A stretch of 64,000 bases of DNA from Ailurus styani (GCA_002007465.1 LNAC01000103.1:224846-288845), one strand, 5' to 3'; positions 14,090 through 25,995 are shown, counted from the stretch's first letter. Translations and numbers: made by a program. The notes: generated from the sequence alone by a model not told the origin.

Positions 14090-14559
14090 ATGCAATATTA
14101 CTCAGCCATAATAAAGAATGAAATATTGCTATTTGCAACAATATGGATGAATCTACAGGGTATAATGGTAAGTGAAGTAAGAGAAAGACAAATACCTTTA
14201 TATATGATTTCACTCATTTGTGAAGTTTAAGAAACAGATGAACAAAGAAAAAATGAGGCAAACCAAACAAACAGCTTCTTAACTAGAGAGAACAAACTGA
14301 TGGTTACCAGAAGGGAGGTGGGTGGAGGGATGGGTGAAACAGCGCTTAAGAATACACTTACCATGATGAGCACTGAGTAATGAATAGAATTGTTCAATCA
14401 GTATATTTTACACCTGAAACTAGTATAACACTATATGTACTAGTATAACAATATATGTTAATTATACTGGAATTAAAATACTGATTAATTCATTCATTCA
14501 TTAAAATAATATGTACTAAAATGCAAACAATGTAAAGTAGTATCTAATAAAATCAATCT

Positions 14560-15225
14560 CCCCCCTTTATCTGAGCCTGATCAGATTTCTGCTTGTGCAT
14601 TTCCGCTCTGATAATTTGTAATTCTCTGAAAATCCCCGTGTCTCCAGTTTGGGGGTGGTAGTCTGTCTTGGAACCTCACTTCTCTGAAGGATTTAAGAAG
14701 AACTGTTGATTTTTCAGTTTGTCCAGTTTTTTCACTTGTTAAGATGGAGTGGTGACATCCAAGCTCTTACATGAGAATCTGGAAACCAGAAGTCCCTGTG
14801 TTTTATTTTCTGTAGTTCTAATGGTATGTTTCAAGTTCAGTGATAATTTCTTCTTTATCACATAAGGTGAAGTGAAATTTTTGTGTAAGATATTACATTT
14901 TTAGCTAAATTTCTACTTGCTTCTCATTATATCTTCCACTGTTGTCTTCATTATGCTTGAGTTTTCCTTTCTAATCCTTGAGCCACTTTAATATCATTTG
15001 TTAATTCTACTATGTCTGCCATTTGGGGTCTCTTTCCATGCCCATTTTTTTCCTGGCTGTAGATCACATTTGTCTACTTCTTTGTATGCATAGTAATTTT
15101 TGTGGTTGATGTTGAATTCTGGACATTGTGAATTTTACATGATAGCTTTTTTATTTCCTTTAAAAAATATTATACTTTGTTCTGGTGGACAAGTTACATA
15201 GAGTCAGTTTGCTCCTCTCCAAGTA
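14560..15225. repeat. Old LINE-derived sequence, family not assigned
   Basis: T-rich text including 'tctttgtatgcatagtaatttttgtggttgatg' and 'ctggacattgtgaattttac' resembles a common old LINE-associated block. I cannot name the family or be sure of the strand. No gene seen. Confidence 0.35.
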
Positions 15226-15236
15226 CATTGTAATGC

Positions 15237-16060
15237 ATCGTTTTGGGGGGAGGGTTTTTTTTTGTTTGTTTGTTTTTTAATGTGCTCTCCTTTATTGACA
15301 TATAATATGTTTTTTGTTTGAGGGATACAGGTCTGTGATTCATCAGTCTTACACAATACACAGAGTTCAATACAACACATACCCTCCCCAGTGTCCATCA
15401 CCCAGACACCCTATCCCTCCCAACCCCCACCTCTCCAGCAACCCTCAGTTTGTTTCCTGAGATTAAGAGTCTCTTATGGTTTGTCTCCCTCTCTGGTTTT
15501 GTCTTGCTTCATTTTTCTCCCTCTCTTCTCCTATGATCCTCTGCCTTGTTTCTCAAATTCCACGTATCAGTGAGATTATACGATAATAGTCTTCCTCTGA
15601 TTGACTTATTTCACTTAGCATAATACCTTCTAGTTCCATCCATGTTGTTGCAAATGGCAATATTTCATTTTTTGATGGCTTCATTCCTGTGTGTGTGTCT
15701 GTGTGTGTGTATAACACATCTTTATCCATCTGTCAATGGACATCTGGGCTCTTTCCATAGTTTGGCTATTGTGGACATTGCTGCTATAAACATTGGGGTT
15801 TAGGTGCCCATTCAGATGACTACTTTTGTATCTTTGCGGTAAATACCTAGTAGTGCAATTGCTGGGTAGTAGGGTAGCTCTAGTTTCAACTTTTTGAGGA
15901 ACCTCCATCCTGTTTTCCAGAGTGGCTGCACCAGCTTGCATTCCCACCAACAGTGTAGGAGGGTTCCCCTTTCTCCACATCCTTGCCAACATCTGTCATT
16001 TCCTGACTTGTTAATTTTAGCCATTCTGACTGGTATGAGGTGGTATCTCATTGTAGTTTT
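15237..16060 (-). mobile_element. 5'-truncated L1 3' end, minus strand, with 11-bp TSD
   Basis: Reading the reverse complement, the end of L1 ORF2 (the 'ggaggttcctcaaaaagttg' region near 15880-15905) is followed by the 3'UTR. The tail is the T-rich run at 15251-15277. Direct repeats CATTGTAATGC at 15226-15236 and 16061-16071 bound it. The minus-strand ORFs at 15681-15992 and 15812-16159 are frames of the broken ORF2 C-terminus. Confidence 0.9.
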
Positions 16061-16089
16061 CATTGTAATGCTTCTTAAAGAAAACTTGC

Positions 16090-16200
16090 AGTGCATGGTG
16101 GATTCAGTCAGTAGAGCATGTGACTCTTGATTTTGGGGTGGTGAGTTTGAGCCCCACATCAGGCATAGAACCTACTTTCTTTAAAAAATCTCTTTTTCAA
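16090..16200 (+). mobile_element. Old short tRNA-derived CanSINE
   Basis: Pattern 'ggattcagtcagtagagcatgtgactcttg' then 'gagtttgagccccacatcagg' and a T/A-rich end. This is the older carnivore tRNA-Lys SINE type with a B-box-like 'gagtttgagcccc' and no TC-rich 3' block. Confidence 0.75.
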
Positions 16201-16541
16201 TGTTTCTCCCTTCTCTGTGGTAACCTTTCTCCTTTTTCGGTACAACTTTCTTTCATTATTCTGCAGGCTCTGGTGTTTTCACATCAACTCACCCCTAAGA
16301 AAGAGAGTCCGGAAAACAAATTCATTCTACAAAGATGTGACCCTAACCCAGAGGAATGATAACCCAAGAGAAAAACATCAAAATGATCAAGTTTTGACAG
16401 TGGGTTAACTGGGTAAATAGGTTTTCAGATTTGGATGCTCTCCAGACCCCCTTATAAATCATAGCACAAGGTAATATCTACACCTAACCTACATTTGAGG
16501 AATTACTAGTCTCTCTTAATCTCTATAAGGCCGTCAGTTTC

Positions 16542-16982
16542 CTTTTTATCCCACACTTTTATTTTATTTTTTTAATTTTTAAATTATATTATTATTACTA
16601 ACATAATGTATTATTTGTTTTAGGGGTACAGGTCTGTGATTCATCAGTCTTACACAATACACAGCACTCACCATAGCACATACCTTCCCCAATGTCCATG
16701 GCCATCACCCAGCCACCCTATCCCTCCCAACCCCCTCCCCTCCAGCAACCCTCAGTTTATTTCCTGAGATTAAGAGTCTCTTATGGTTTGTCTCCCTCTC
16801 CGGTTTCATCTTGTTTCATTTTTCACTCCCTTCCCCTATGATCTTCTGTCTTGTTTCTCAAATTCCTCTTATCAGTGAGATCATATGATAATTGTCTTTC
16901 TCTGACTGACTTATTTCGCTTAGCATAATACCCTCTAGTTCCATCCACGTCATTGCAAACAGCAAGACTTCAGGTTTATTTG
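16542..16982 (-). mobile_element. 5'-truncated L1 3' end, minus strand, with 15-bp TSD
   Basis: The same L1 3' region as the copy at 15237, but independently inserted. Flanks are AAGGCCGTCAGTTTC (16527-16541) and AAGGCTGTCAGTTTC (16983-16997), with one mismatch. Between the left repeat and the T-rich L1 tail lies a short non-L1 string (about 16542-16556), possibly a tiny 3' transduction. Confidence 0.9.
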
Positions 16983-16997
16983 AAGGCTGTCAGTTTC

Positions 16998-18059
16998 AAG
17001 GAGCACCCTTCACTGTTCTGATAGCCCAGATACCTTTAAAGAGCAGGTGAAACACATTCTCCACTCAAGGGTCCTCCATTTTTTCCTAAACACCTGCCTT
17101 TGACTTCTATTTGGGAAAATTACATGAATAGTGCCAAATAATGAATTGATAATGTGAAGAATAGTGGGCATAGCCAAGAGAGCCTGGCATCATTGCCCAT
17201 CTTATAAAAGTGGCAACTCCAAGAAGGGAGGGGTCAAAATCAGCAGGTGCTGTCTCACTGCGCCCTTCTGAGCTCTGCTCTAGACCTTTCAGTTCTAGAT
17301 TAACAAGCTAGCCACAGATTTCCCCTGACACTTGGCCCCTAAAAGGGAAAAATCCATTCAAATCAAATGAGACTGTTTCTTTAACTGTGTTCCTTAGAGG
17401 ATACAGTCTTGATGATTACCTCACTCCTAAAAAGCCACTGCCATTCTCCCCATTTCATGTTAAAAGTGATTACTTCTGAGAGATTATGACATGGTTTCCT
17501 TGGAAACTATCAGAAAGTCCCCAAATAACCCAGAGTAATTTCAACTCCTCATGACTTCTGAATAACTATAATCATTATAGTTACTTAGGATTCTTATTAA
17601 AAAAAAAAAAGAAATTAAATTTAAAGCTCATGTTAATGAAGGCACCATTTCCCTCACAAAATTTAACTATAATTACTCTTCAAATTGTATTTGATTTTTA
17701 AATTTTCATTTCCCCTAAAATGCATATGTAAAAGAAGAATAATCATATGAAGTTTTGGCCTTTTAATGCGTTTTAAAACTGTACTTAGAAATTGGGAACT
17801 ATGCATAGAAGAATGCCACAAAGGGTAGATTGCTACTAACCGCTTCCTTATGGCCATCCCAAGGCTATCAGTTCAGGGAGAAACTTTTCAAACTTTAAAG
17901 GTAGCTGTCAATAATTTAGAAACAGATATGTCAATGACAAAACATTATTTTTATTCAATAATTCTCATTATTAAGTTTTCATCTTGGTTATTTATTTTAA
18001 TTGAGGCATTCTTTTCCTCAGGAGAATCCTACTGTTATATTTTAGGATAATGCAACATT
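16998..18059. other. Unique sequence, no gene seen
   Basis: No SINE, LINE or LTR recognised. An A-run is at 17600-17611. ORFs of 64 and 66 codons (17663-17857 minus, 17850-18050 plus) have no recognisable protein content. Confidence 0.4.
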
Positions 18060-18215
18060 TTTCTAAGTACTTCTTTACACATTTGATTATTATACGATCC
18101 TTGTGAATTAAGCAAGCTTAGGTTGTTATCCTTATTCTATTAATTAAAAAAGAAAACAAAGCTGAAGCACAGAGGACAAATGACTTGTCTAAAGACATGA
18201 AGTTGGCAGCACATT
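18060..18215 (+). repeat. MIR-like SINE fragment
   Basis: Diverged MIR layout: 'atccttgtgaattaag', 'gaaaacaaagctgaagcacagagg', 'tgacttgtctaaagacatga'. Boundaries approximate. Confidence 0.6.
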
Positions 18216-19497
18216 GAAAACTTATTCAAAAATGATGACTAATCTCAAAAAAAATGACTAATCTCAAAATGCATTAGTGATGTAAAATGTTTACTTCTTC
18301 CCATTTTCAGAATACATCCGTAAAGAAAGGATGCTATCTTTACTCCACTTCCTAAACATACACTCATCCACTCTGACTCTTCAAACTTTGCTGTTAGAAA
18401 AATGGGTACCTGAGAATGAGTCATGAAAAGATGTCATTAAATCACCAAAAATAAGTGAAAACCATAAAGAGCCGGTTTCTATCCATCCCTGCCCCCCTTC
18501 CCTAGTGCCCACCAGGGGTAAAAGAAAAAAAAAAAAACATGACAGGCTTGTAAGCATCCAGCTATGGCCACAGAACTGTTTGATTGCTTAAGCCGGGTGG
18601 TCAGACAATAGGACCAGAAAGAATGGCTGCTTCCTTCCTTCCTGTTGAGTGTTCTGCCTGAGTGAGCAAATTCAATAGCACTTTGCTTCACAGCAACACT
18701 AGGCTCTAGCACGAGGGAAAATCAACAAAGAGCCATTCTAGGGCATTTCCAACCCCACCTAAGCCAAGCCTCTGAGCTATAGTACCATGGGGGAGGGGCT
18801 GGCCAGGTTCAGGCACTCTTGGGGGTGTGTGCATGAAAGCCCCTAGACATGCAGGTTATTGTATATATTAAGGGCCGCTGTTTACACTCCTTCATGCATC
18901 TGTAATTGCCCAGTTGAGTTGTTAATCATTTTCCACTTTCTAATATACAATTCTCCGAAATATTTTGAAACATTAGTCGTTGTGGCAACAAAGACAAAAT
19001 CGGTATGGACAACTGTGATGACAGTAACTCTAGAATCATCTTAAAGCCTCCTCCAGTAAACCATCTTCCTTTTCTTCCACTGACTTTTACATCTATGTAG
19101 ATAATAATTATGGCAGTTAAGAGGAACCAGAAAAGATGTGAAAGACATTAAATATTTAACGCTGTGTAGTTCTGTTTTAACTAAACCTAAATTTCTAAGT
19201 TAAAATTGAAATAATTTTGTATTGTCTGTAGAAGCGTATATTTATATATGCAAAATGTGTAATTTCAAATGTCCTCAAAATTACTTATGTTGTACTTATA
19301 TCCAAAAGAAATAACGTTGAGGAAGATTCTCTTCCTATTAGTTCAATTTTTTCCTCCTATCATTTATGTATAGATACCTATGCTGCCAACATTTCAAGAA
19401 ACTATACCTCTAAATTGACCATAAAAAATTAAATATCATCTTACAGAATAATGCATTATTTGTTCTATCCTCCCCCACCCCAGTATGTAAACCTGAT
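18216..19497. other. Unique sequence, no gene seen
   Basis: Contains a weak CTCF-like word (CCACCAGGGGTAA, 18509-18521). It also has moderately GC-rich text at 18690-18850. No protein-like ORF or RNA gene seen. Confidence 0.35.
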
Positions 19498-19507
19498 AAA
19501 TTCTGTT

Positions 19508-19696
19508 GTTGGGCGCCTGGGTAGCTCTGTGGGTTAAAGCCTCTGCCTTCTTCGGCTCAGGTCATGATCTTAGGGTCCTGGAATGGAGGCCCGCATTGGG
19601 CTCTCTGCTCAGCGGGGAGCCTGCTTCCTCCTCTCTCTCTGCCTACTTGTGATCTCTCTCTGTCAAATAAATAAATAAATCTTTTAAAAAAAAATC
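19508..19696 (+). mobile_element. CanSINE, mustelid-type, with TSD
   Basis: Full copy with a small 'cttctt' duplication in the head. The 3' block is 'ctctgcctacttgtgatctc'. Flanking direct repeats AATTCTGTT at 19499-19507 and 19697-19705. It is inserted close to the left end of a MaLR-like LTR. Confidence 0.93.
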
Positions 19697-19719
19697 AATT
19701 CTGTTAGTAAGCTGAATTT

Positions 19720-20282
19720 CTACGGATGGTCCTCAAGATTCCGCACCCTCGTCACTGGAGCCTGTGAATGTGGATCACTCACTCCCATGATTGTGTTATG
19801 CTATATGGCACCATTGGCCTAAAAAATCATTACGCAGGTGGGCCTGATCTAACCATGCAAGCCCTTTAAAAAGGAAAGGACTTTCTCTAGATGTGGCAGA
19901 AGGAAAAATAAGAGAGATTCGAAGTATAAAAGACCTGACCCACCAAGGTTGATCTGAAGATGGAAGGAGCTACATAAGAAGGGATGTGGGTGGTCTGGTG
20001 GAGCTCAGGGTGACTTCCAGGCAATAGCCATCAAGGAAACAGGAAACTCAGTCCTATCTGTATGTGCTAGGAACTAGATTTTACCAACGATCTAAACGAG
20101 GTTAGAAAGGACTTTCCCCGAGAGCCTCCAAGTAAAGATCCTGACCAGGAGAAAACTTGTGAATCCCTGAGCAAAGAATCGAGCTAAACCCACTGATACA
20201 AGCCCAAATCTGTATCCACAGCACTGTGAGATAATAAATGGATTTTATTTTAGGCCAGGTTTGTAGTAATTTGTCAGGGCAG
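19720..20282 (+). mobile_element. MaLR/MLT1-like LTR relic
   Basis: It has the layout of mammalian MaLR-type LTRs: 'cctgtgaatgtgg', 'caggtgggcctgatctaacc', 'gaagatggaagg', 'gagcctccaagtaaagatcctgacc', 'ctgtgagataataaatgg', then 'aggccaggtttgtagtaatttgtc'. The AATAAA-like polyadenylation element (about 20231) agrees with plus orientation. Solo LTR; no internal coding sequence seen. Subfamily not determined. Confidence 0.65.
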
Positions 20283-20814
20283 AAAAACAAAAACAAAAAC
20301 AAAACCCAAAGACATCTTTCCTCTTCTTCAGTACATTGAATTTCCCAGTTGCAAGTGTAAACTTATAAACATGAAAATTTGTTTTTTCATCTATTGTTGA
20401 TTTGAACAGTTTCTGCCACCGTGACATCCATAATGCTTGAATATTTCTGGCAATAAAAGTGTGCGTGTATTTATACATGGGCATTTCCATAACTGGAACT
20501 TGGTGGCATCCAACAGTGTTATTATAAAGGCATATAAAGTATATGAAACTGTAATATGGTTAAACTAAATTATATTATTCATGTGATGGATTCTAGCCAA
20601 AACACATCTTGGATTCAAAATTGAAGATGAAAGATAAGCTTCTTTATTAAGTGACTAAAGAATGTATATTGTTTCACCCTTTAATATAAAAAATTGAATT
20701 CTACATGTGTTCTAATTTGTAGTGAATTACACATGAACTTAAGTCCTTTATTTTATTCCGTAAAACCGAGTAAGGAAAATAACCTCTAATGAAGAAGAAT
20801 AATTTCTAAGAACC

Positions 20815-20992
20815 AGAAACTATGCGAAGTCCTTTTTCACTGAAATTTTAAGTTGATCCTTCAAAGTAGTCACTATTATGATACCCCCTTCTCCGAGGAA
20901 GCAACAACAGTTCAGAGTTTACAGGATGTAACTAAGCTCATACAGCAGAAGCTGGGATATGAAACAAGGCAATTTGACAACAAAGTCCACAA
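20815..20992 (+). repeat. MIR-like SINE fragment
   Basis: Diverged MIR layout ending 'aactaagctcatacagcagaagctgggatatg'. The overlapping 64-codon ORF at 20853-21047 is not a gene. Confidence 0.55.
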
Positions 20993-22746
20993 TCTTATTT
21001 TTAATAAAGTGAAATATGATTTTATTTTGAATATCAAACATATTTAAGAGTTGCAGGTACAGAACAAAGAATTACTAAACAAGCTGGCTAGCCCAACTTG
21101 AAACCCTTCTTGGGCAGTGACACTGATACCAGGCCACCACACTTGTGAGACCCTTGCTCACCCTACTTGGTTTCCCACATCCTCATCAGGACTTTCTCCT
21201 TTGGGAAGCCTTCTTCACACTAGAGCCTGGTTCTTATGCATTCACATGAACAAGGAGAAAAATGAAGCCATGACACTGGTATAATAATTTCATTTATAAG
21301 CCTTTGCACCTGGCATAATGAGTAACACCTGCTACTGAATCTACTAGCCCAGGAAAAGACAGAGAGGATTAAGTAATTCATTTTCAGAGATACCCTAATG
21401 AAAATAACCAAGTTAGAGAATTTGTTCCCAGTGATTCCATCCTGTTCAGTCACCTCTCTTTTCCAGGATGTGAGATCTTTCTCTGAGTAGCTTCTATAAG
21501 GCATCAGGCAAATTTAGGCTTAATGAGCAAGACAGATTTCTTTCTTTTTTTTTTTTCTTTTCTTCTTTTTTTCCAGAAAATGCTGAAGCAGTCACCTCTT
21601 TTAGTCTCTTATAAATAGCTCAGACGTTGCCTACATAATGGATAGATTCCTTTGGTGTTATGCTCCGCTCACACATAAAAAGGCACCACTTCTAAGCCTT
21701 CAATACTATCATATTAGCTAATTGTTCCATTCGTGCCACTTTGTGCTCCCAACTAATTTAGAAGTTTCAAGGACCATATTGTATTCATCTTTGTATCCCT
21801 AATGCCTGAAACACAATAGGCTCTTAATAAATTTTTAATGAATGATTGAATAATTGAGTAAATGAGTGAACAGCAGGAGCTATAAGATGAAACTTCTTTC
21901 AATCCTTATCATAGTGCAAACAAATAATAAGGGCTTTATAACTAAACTATTGGTTTACATGTAAACATATATATATCCTGTTTTGTCCTCCAACACATGC
22001 TGCTATGAGGGATAAGAATTCTCAGATTCTTTACGAAAGAAAAAGGGTGACATGTGAGTCATTACAATTTCAAAGCCACTTCTTTCTCATTTACTAAAAC
22101 ACCTGAGCCCAATACTGTTTATGATTATAAGACAGGGTTTTCCATCATATCCACCTCTGGTCCTTCTGCATCACACATTAAAGCATGCAAGATCATCTCC
22201 CCAAGGTTTAAGGGCACAATAAGCCAAACATTGGCGTATTTTTGCTTTACCACACAAACAGTATTGAATAAACATTTGTTAACTCTAGCTCCCCATCTAT
22301 CAAAATCTCTCTTATGCTTTCACTACATATACAGTTCTACACCAAATGAATCTGTTTATAGCTATTTAGAAATTAATAAATCTAGTACTCACTAAAAAAT
22401 TCCCACAGATAGCTGATAAGATCTGCATAGTTAATGAGTGCTAAATGAAAATCTTTTAGCCTGCATCAGTATGAGGATTGACATATATTTTAACTGCATT
22501 AACATTTTGACTGATTCAAACCACAGTATAACCAAACTAAAACGATGACCAAGCTTATTGTTTCTATTTATGAAGAAAGATTTATAAACGGAAATATATC
22601 TATACTATCCAGTTAAATGACCTCTTTCAATAATGGTTAGGCAAATTAATAACACTTAGGGTTTACAAGAAGAATTTATTGTGAATTTTACTAAAACTTA
22701 CAGATTTGAAGATTCTCAGATGAATTGGTCTATAAAAAGTGTTAGA
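20993..22746. other. Mostly unique sequence; L2-like 3' end at about 21770-21870
   Basis: 'tatccctaatgcctgaaacacaataggctcttaataaat' followed by a (TGAATGA)-like tail is an L2 3' end on the plus strand. A T/C-rich tract lies at 21540-21571. The 113-codon ORF at 22054-22395 has no recognisable domain, no Kozak support and AT-rich codons; I do not call it a gene. Confidence 0.45.
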
Positions 22747-22851
22747 GGGGTAGCTGGCTGGCTCAGTCAGTAGAGCATGTAACTCTTGATCTTGGGGTTG
22801 TGAGTTCAAGCCCCATGACAGGTGTAAATGTTACTTAAAAATAATTTTTAA
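22747..22851 (+). mobile_element. Old short tRNA-derived CanSINE
   Basis: 'tggctcagtcagtagagcatgtaactcttgatc' then 'gtgagttcaagcccc' and a TTACTTAAAAATAA-type end. An imperfect flanking repeat (AAAGTGTTAGA / AAAGTGTCAGA) supports the boundaries. Confidence 0.82.
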
Positions 22852-23764
22852 GAAAGTGTCAGAAATTTAAAAGGTAAGGTATTTGGGGAAATACACACAC
22901 AGAAACACATACACAAAAATACACACCATGTATACCAATTAAATTGATCTACTCACCCTAAGATTATGGTAAAATGCACATTTAAGATGCTATACAGTGA
23001 GGAATGTCATGAAAAACGGCAAACCAGGAAGCCCCAAAAGTTAATCCTTTCACCAAAAGAATATTATATTAGACTGGGAAAAAACCCATCAGGATCACTT
23101 ATTTTAGAACTTGGAAACATGATCAGACACTACAATAACCAGGGGAGCACTTGATAAAGGGAGAGGCTATTGAACTTTGGTAGAGTTACTTGTATGAACC
23201 AGCTATCTACCTCATTCCTCAGCCCCACTCAGACAAGGGGATGGCAGCCCATACTAGAGCTACTGACCAACTCTAAAGTGAGTAGTAAGGATGTTATCTT
23301 TCCCATATTTAGGATTGTGTGTTTTGGGAGATCCGGCAGTTCTCTGCAGGAAAAATCCAGATACTTACATTTGTTTTTGTCCCCCTCAGACTGCAGTGAA
23401 GTCCCTGACAACTGATTCTACTGGAAGATTTAGCCATATGTATATAATATATAATAGGTATTTAAGGAAATAGATCACAGGCTGAATACAGAGATAATGG
23501 AACAAAATGTTGTGTGGTCACATATAATAAGGAATACAAACCTTGCAAAAAGTCATTGTACAAATGGACAACCACAGCCCTCCACAAGGAACAAAAGTAA
23601 TCTCTGAGGAAGGAAAGAATCTGATTTCCAGAGTTACTGCATTTTAATACACAATCTGCCCAGTCCTCAACAAAAAATTAGTGTGTACAAAGAAACAAAA
23701 GGCATGGCTCATTCACAATGATAATAATATAATTTGACAGAAACTATCCCTGAGAAAGCTCAGA
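22852..23764. other. Unique sequence with a short (CA)-rich tract
   Basis: An imperfect CA-rich microsatellite at 22893-22929. ORFs of 60-81 codons between 22966 and 23473 overlap one another on both strands and look like chance frames. Confidence 0.4.
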
Positions 23765-23885
23765 CATTGGAATTACTCATTCGGTGGAGCATGGGATTCT
23801 TGATCTCAGGGTCATGAGTTCAAGCCCCACTTTGGGCATAAAGCTTACTTTAAAATTTTTAATATACAAAAAATAAATTAAAAAA
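23765..23885 (+). mobile_element. Old short tRNA-derived CanSINE
   Basis: 'cattcggtggagcatgggattcttgatctcaggg', then the B-box-like 'gagttcaagccccac' and an A-rich end. Diverged head. Confidence 0.75.
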
Positions 23886-24035
23886 AAAAAAAGAAAAGGA
23901 TGGGGGAAAAAATTCATGCATATAGTAACCAAAGCAGAGTAGGAATGGCTATATTATTATCAGGAATAATAATATTATCAGGATAATAATTATTATCAGG
24001 CAAAATGGACTTTAAATCAAAAAGATTAAGAGACA

Positions 24036-24140
24036 AATGGGGCACCTGTCTGCCTCTGTTGATAGAGAATGCAACTCTTGATCTCAGGGTTGTAAGTTGG
24101 AACCCCATATTGTGTGTAGAGATTACTTTAAAAAAAAAAG
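24036..24140 (+). mobile_element. Old short CanSINE nested in L1, with 15-bp TSD
   Basis: Head 'ggggcacctgtctgcctctg', B-box-like 'taagttggaacccc', tail 'gattactttaaaaaaaaa'. Flanking repeats AAAGATTAAGAGACA (24021-24035) and AAAGCTTAAGAGACA (24141-24155), differing at one position. Confidence 0.88.
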
Positions 24141-25469
24141 AAAGCTTAAGAGACAGAGAATGACTTTATATATTGATAAAAGATACAAGCCAGCAAGAAG
24201 ATATAATAATTATTCTTAAAATTATACACCTACCAGAGCAATAAGGCAAGAAAAATAAATGAAAGTCCCACAAATTGGAAAGGGAGTAAAACTATTTTTG
24301 TGTGTAGTTGACTTAATTTTACACGTGGAAAACCCAAAGAATCCACACACCAAAAAAAGTGAAAGCGAATAAATTCAGCAGTTAAAGAATACAAAATCAA
24401 ATGCAATATCATTTGCATTTTTATACACCAGCAATGAACAATCCAAAAAGAAAAATTTAAAAATATTCCATATACGATAGCATCAAAAAAGAATAAAATA
24501 CTCAGGAATAAATTTAACCAAGAAGGATCAAGATTAGCACACTGAAAACTATAAAACATTACAAAAGAAATTACAGTGGATATACATAAATGGGAAAACA
24601 TCTCGTGTTTAATGGATTAGAAGGTTTCGTATTGTTAAGATGGGAATATTACCCAAGGAGATATACAAATTCAGTACAACTCCTATCAAAATCCCCATAC
24701 TGCTTTTGCAGAAATGGAAAAATTCATCCTAAAATTCGTGTGGAATTTCAACAGACTCAGAATAATCAAAACAAACTGGAAAGCAAAAGAACAAAGTTGA
24801 AGAGCTCACACATCTCAATTTTTAAACTTACGACAAACTATAGTAATCAAAACAGTATGGTAACGGCATGAGGATAAATAGACCAATAGAATAGAACTGA
24901 GAGCCCAGAAATTAACCCTCATTTCAATTATCAATTGATTTTCAACAATGATGACAACTTAATGGGAGAAAGAACAATCTTTTCAACAAATGGTGCTAAG
25001 AAACTGGATATCCACTTGAAAAAAAAAAATTTTAAAGAAATTGGATCTTTATACCATATAAAAAATGAACTCAAAATAAATTAGAAAGAGATTTAAGAAC
25101 TAAAACTCTTAGAAGAAAACACTGATACAAATCTTTATGGCTTTTGATTTGGTCATAGTTTCTTAAATATAACACCAAATGTTCACATGACAAGAGAGTG
25201 AAAAGATCACCCATGGAAAGGTAGAAAATATTTGTCAACCATATATCTGATAAGGGTTTCATATCTAGACTCTATAAAGGATTCCCACAATTCAATAACA
25301 AAAAGACAGCCCAATTTAAAAATGGGCAAATAATTTGAATAGGCAATTTCCAAAGAAGATATACAAAAGGCCAATGAGCACATGGAAGGATGATCAACAT
25401 CATTAATCATTAGGGAAAATCAAAACTACAATGAGATACCTCTTCACACTAGAATGGCTATGATTAAAA

Positions 25470-25503
25470 TAATAATAACAACAACAACAGCAGCAGCAGC
25501 AAC
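25470..25503 (+). repeat. (AAC)n(AGC)n compound triplet microsatellite
   Basis: A short AAT/AAC run passes directly into four CAG/AGC units inside the old L1. Likely slippage-derived. Confidence 0.85.
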
Positions 25504-25599
25504 TCTTGGCAAGGATATGGAACAATTGGAGCCATGCATGTTGCTAGTGGTAACATGAAATAGTGTAGCTGTTGTGGTAAACAGTGGGGCAGGATCATG

Positions 25600-25995
25600 G
25601 CACTCTCATTGCTCATCCATGTGTTCATCAAGCAGGAAGTTTTACTAAGTTTGGATGCCCAGGGTTTTTACTGAGGTTTCGTTAGGTAATTAATCAAGTC
25701 ACCAGTCATGTAATTGAATTCAGTCTCCATTCCCTCCCTTCTTCCTGGAGTCTCAAGATAAGGCTGCAAATTCAAGTCTTTGAATTACTTGGTCTTTCTG
25801 CAGTGGTCAGCCCCTCCCTTAAAACTGAAGACTGGCCTTGAGTCACTTCACTAGCATAAACTCGGATATGGTGAAGGGGTCTCCTTATGAATAACAAAAG
25901 TCATTCCTATACTCATAAAATTCCAAGAGTTTTTAAATCTCGGTGCCTGGAACCTGGACAAAGACAGGATAATGGTTTTTGTTGTTTGTTGTTTT
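25600..25995 (+). mobile_element. LTR-like old repeat, family not named
   Basis: The stretch contains blocks I recognise from a common mammalian LTR: 'gtcaccagtcatg', 'ccattccctccc', 'cttgagtcacttcactagcataaactc', 'ccttatgaataacaaaag' and 'attccaagagtttttaaatctcggtgcctggaacc'. I infer plus orientation but cannot name the family. No coding region. Confidence 0.5.

Larger units (their letters stand above)
9820..14230 (+). pseudogene. L1 ORF2 relic (endonuclease/reverse transcriptase, broken)
   Basis: The endonuclease domain is recognisable from the QETH block at 9929-9940 and the following 'SKDTCRLKLKGW'-like text. A long open piece at 11132-11476 carries the EN-RT linker (contains IIRKYYEKLYSNKLDNLEE). 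The RT catalytic motif, normally F-A-D-D, reads F-T-D-D at 12088-12102. The C-terminal part ends near 14230. Many stops and frameshifts and three SINE insertions (10213, 12499, 13238) inactivate it. When intact, ORF2p nicks target DNA and primes reverse transcription. ORFs inside this span (for example 10592-10795 and 12344-12577) are fragments of it. Confidence 0.88.
6396..14485 (+). mobile_element. Nearly full-length L1 retrotransposon, inactive, with seven nested SINEs
   Basis: The left end reads 'ggggaagatggtggagtagg', the start of carnivore L1 5'UTRs. It is followed by 5'UTR, ORF1 relic, ORF2 relic and a 3' end near 14485 ('acacctgaaactagtataac' then an A/T-rich tail). Removing seven SINEs (6735, 6944, 7580, 8945, 10213, 12499, 13238) leaves an element of roughly 6.5-7 kb, close to full length. 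Multiple stops and frameshifts show it is dead. The nested SINEs and divergence indicate an old family that predates the mustelid-type SINE burst. I could not find a clear target-site duplication. The left end lies about 45 bp right of the GAPDH retrocopy. Confidence 0.9.
23886..25595 (+). mobile_element. Old L1 fragment (ORF2 part), internally deleted
   Basis: L1 ORF2-type text on the plus strand: 'aatcaaatgcaatatcatttgcatttttatac', 'gaataaaatactcaggaataaatttaacc', 'actataaaacatt', 'agagcccagaaattaaccc' and 'caaaactacaatgagatacc'. Much of the RT region is missing or rearranged, and stops are frequent. A SINE is nested at 24036-24140. The right edge, near 'gtggggcagg', abuts an LTR-like block. 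ORFs at 24230-24601 (minus) and 24590-24871 (plus) are frames of this relic. Confidence 0.82.

Noticed and set aside
18509..18521. Second CTCF-like word CCACCAGGGGTAA
   Set aside because: The 3' half of the core (GGGGGC) is not matched well enough to call.
22054..22395. 113-codon plus-strand ORF
   Set aside because: No recognisable motif, AT-rich composition, no promoter or splice context; compatible with chance.
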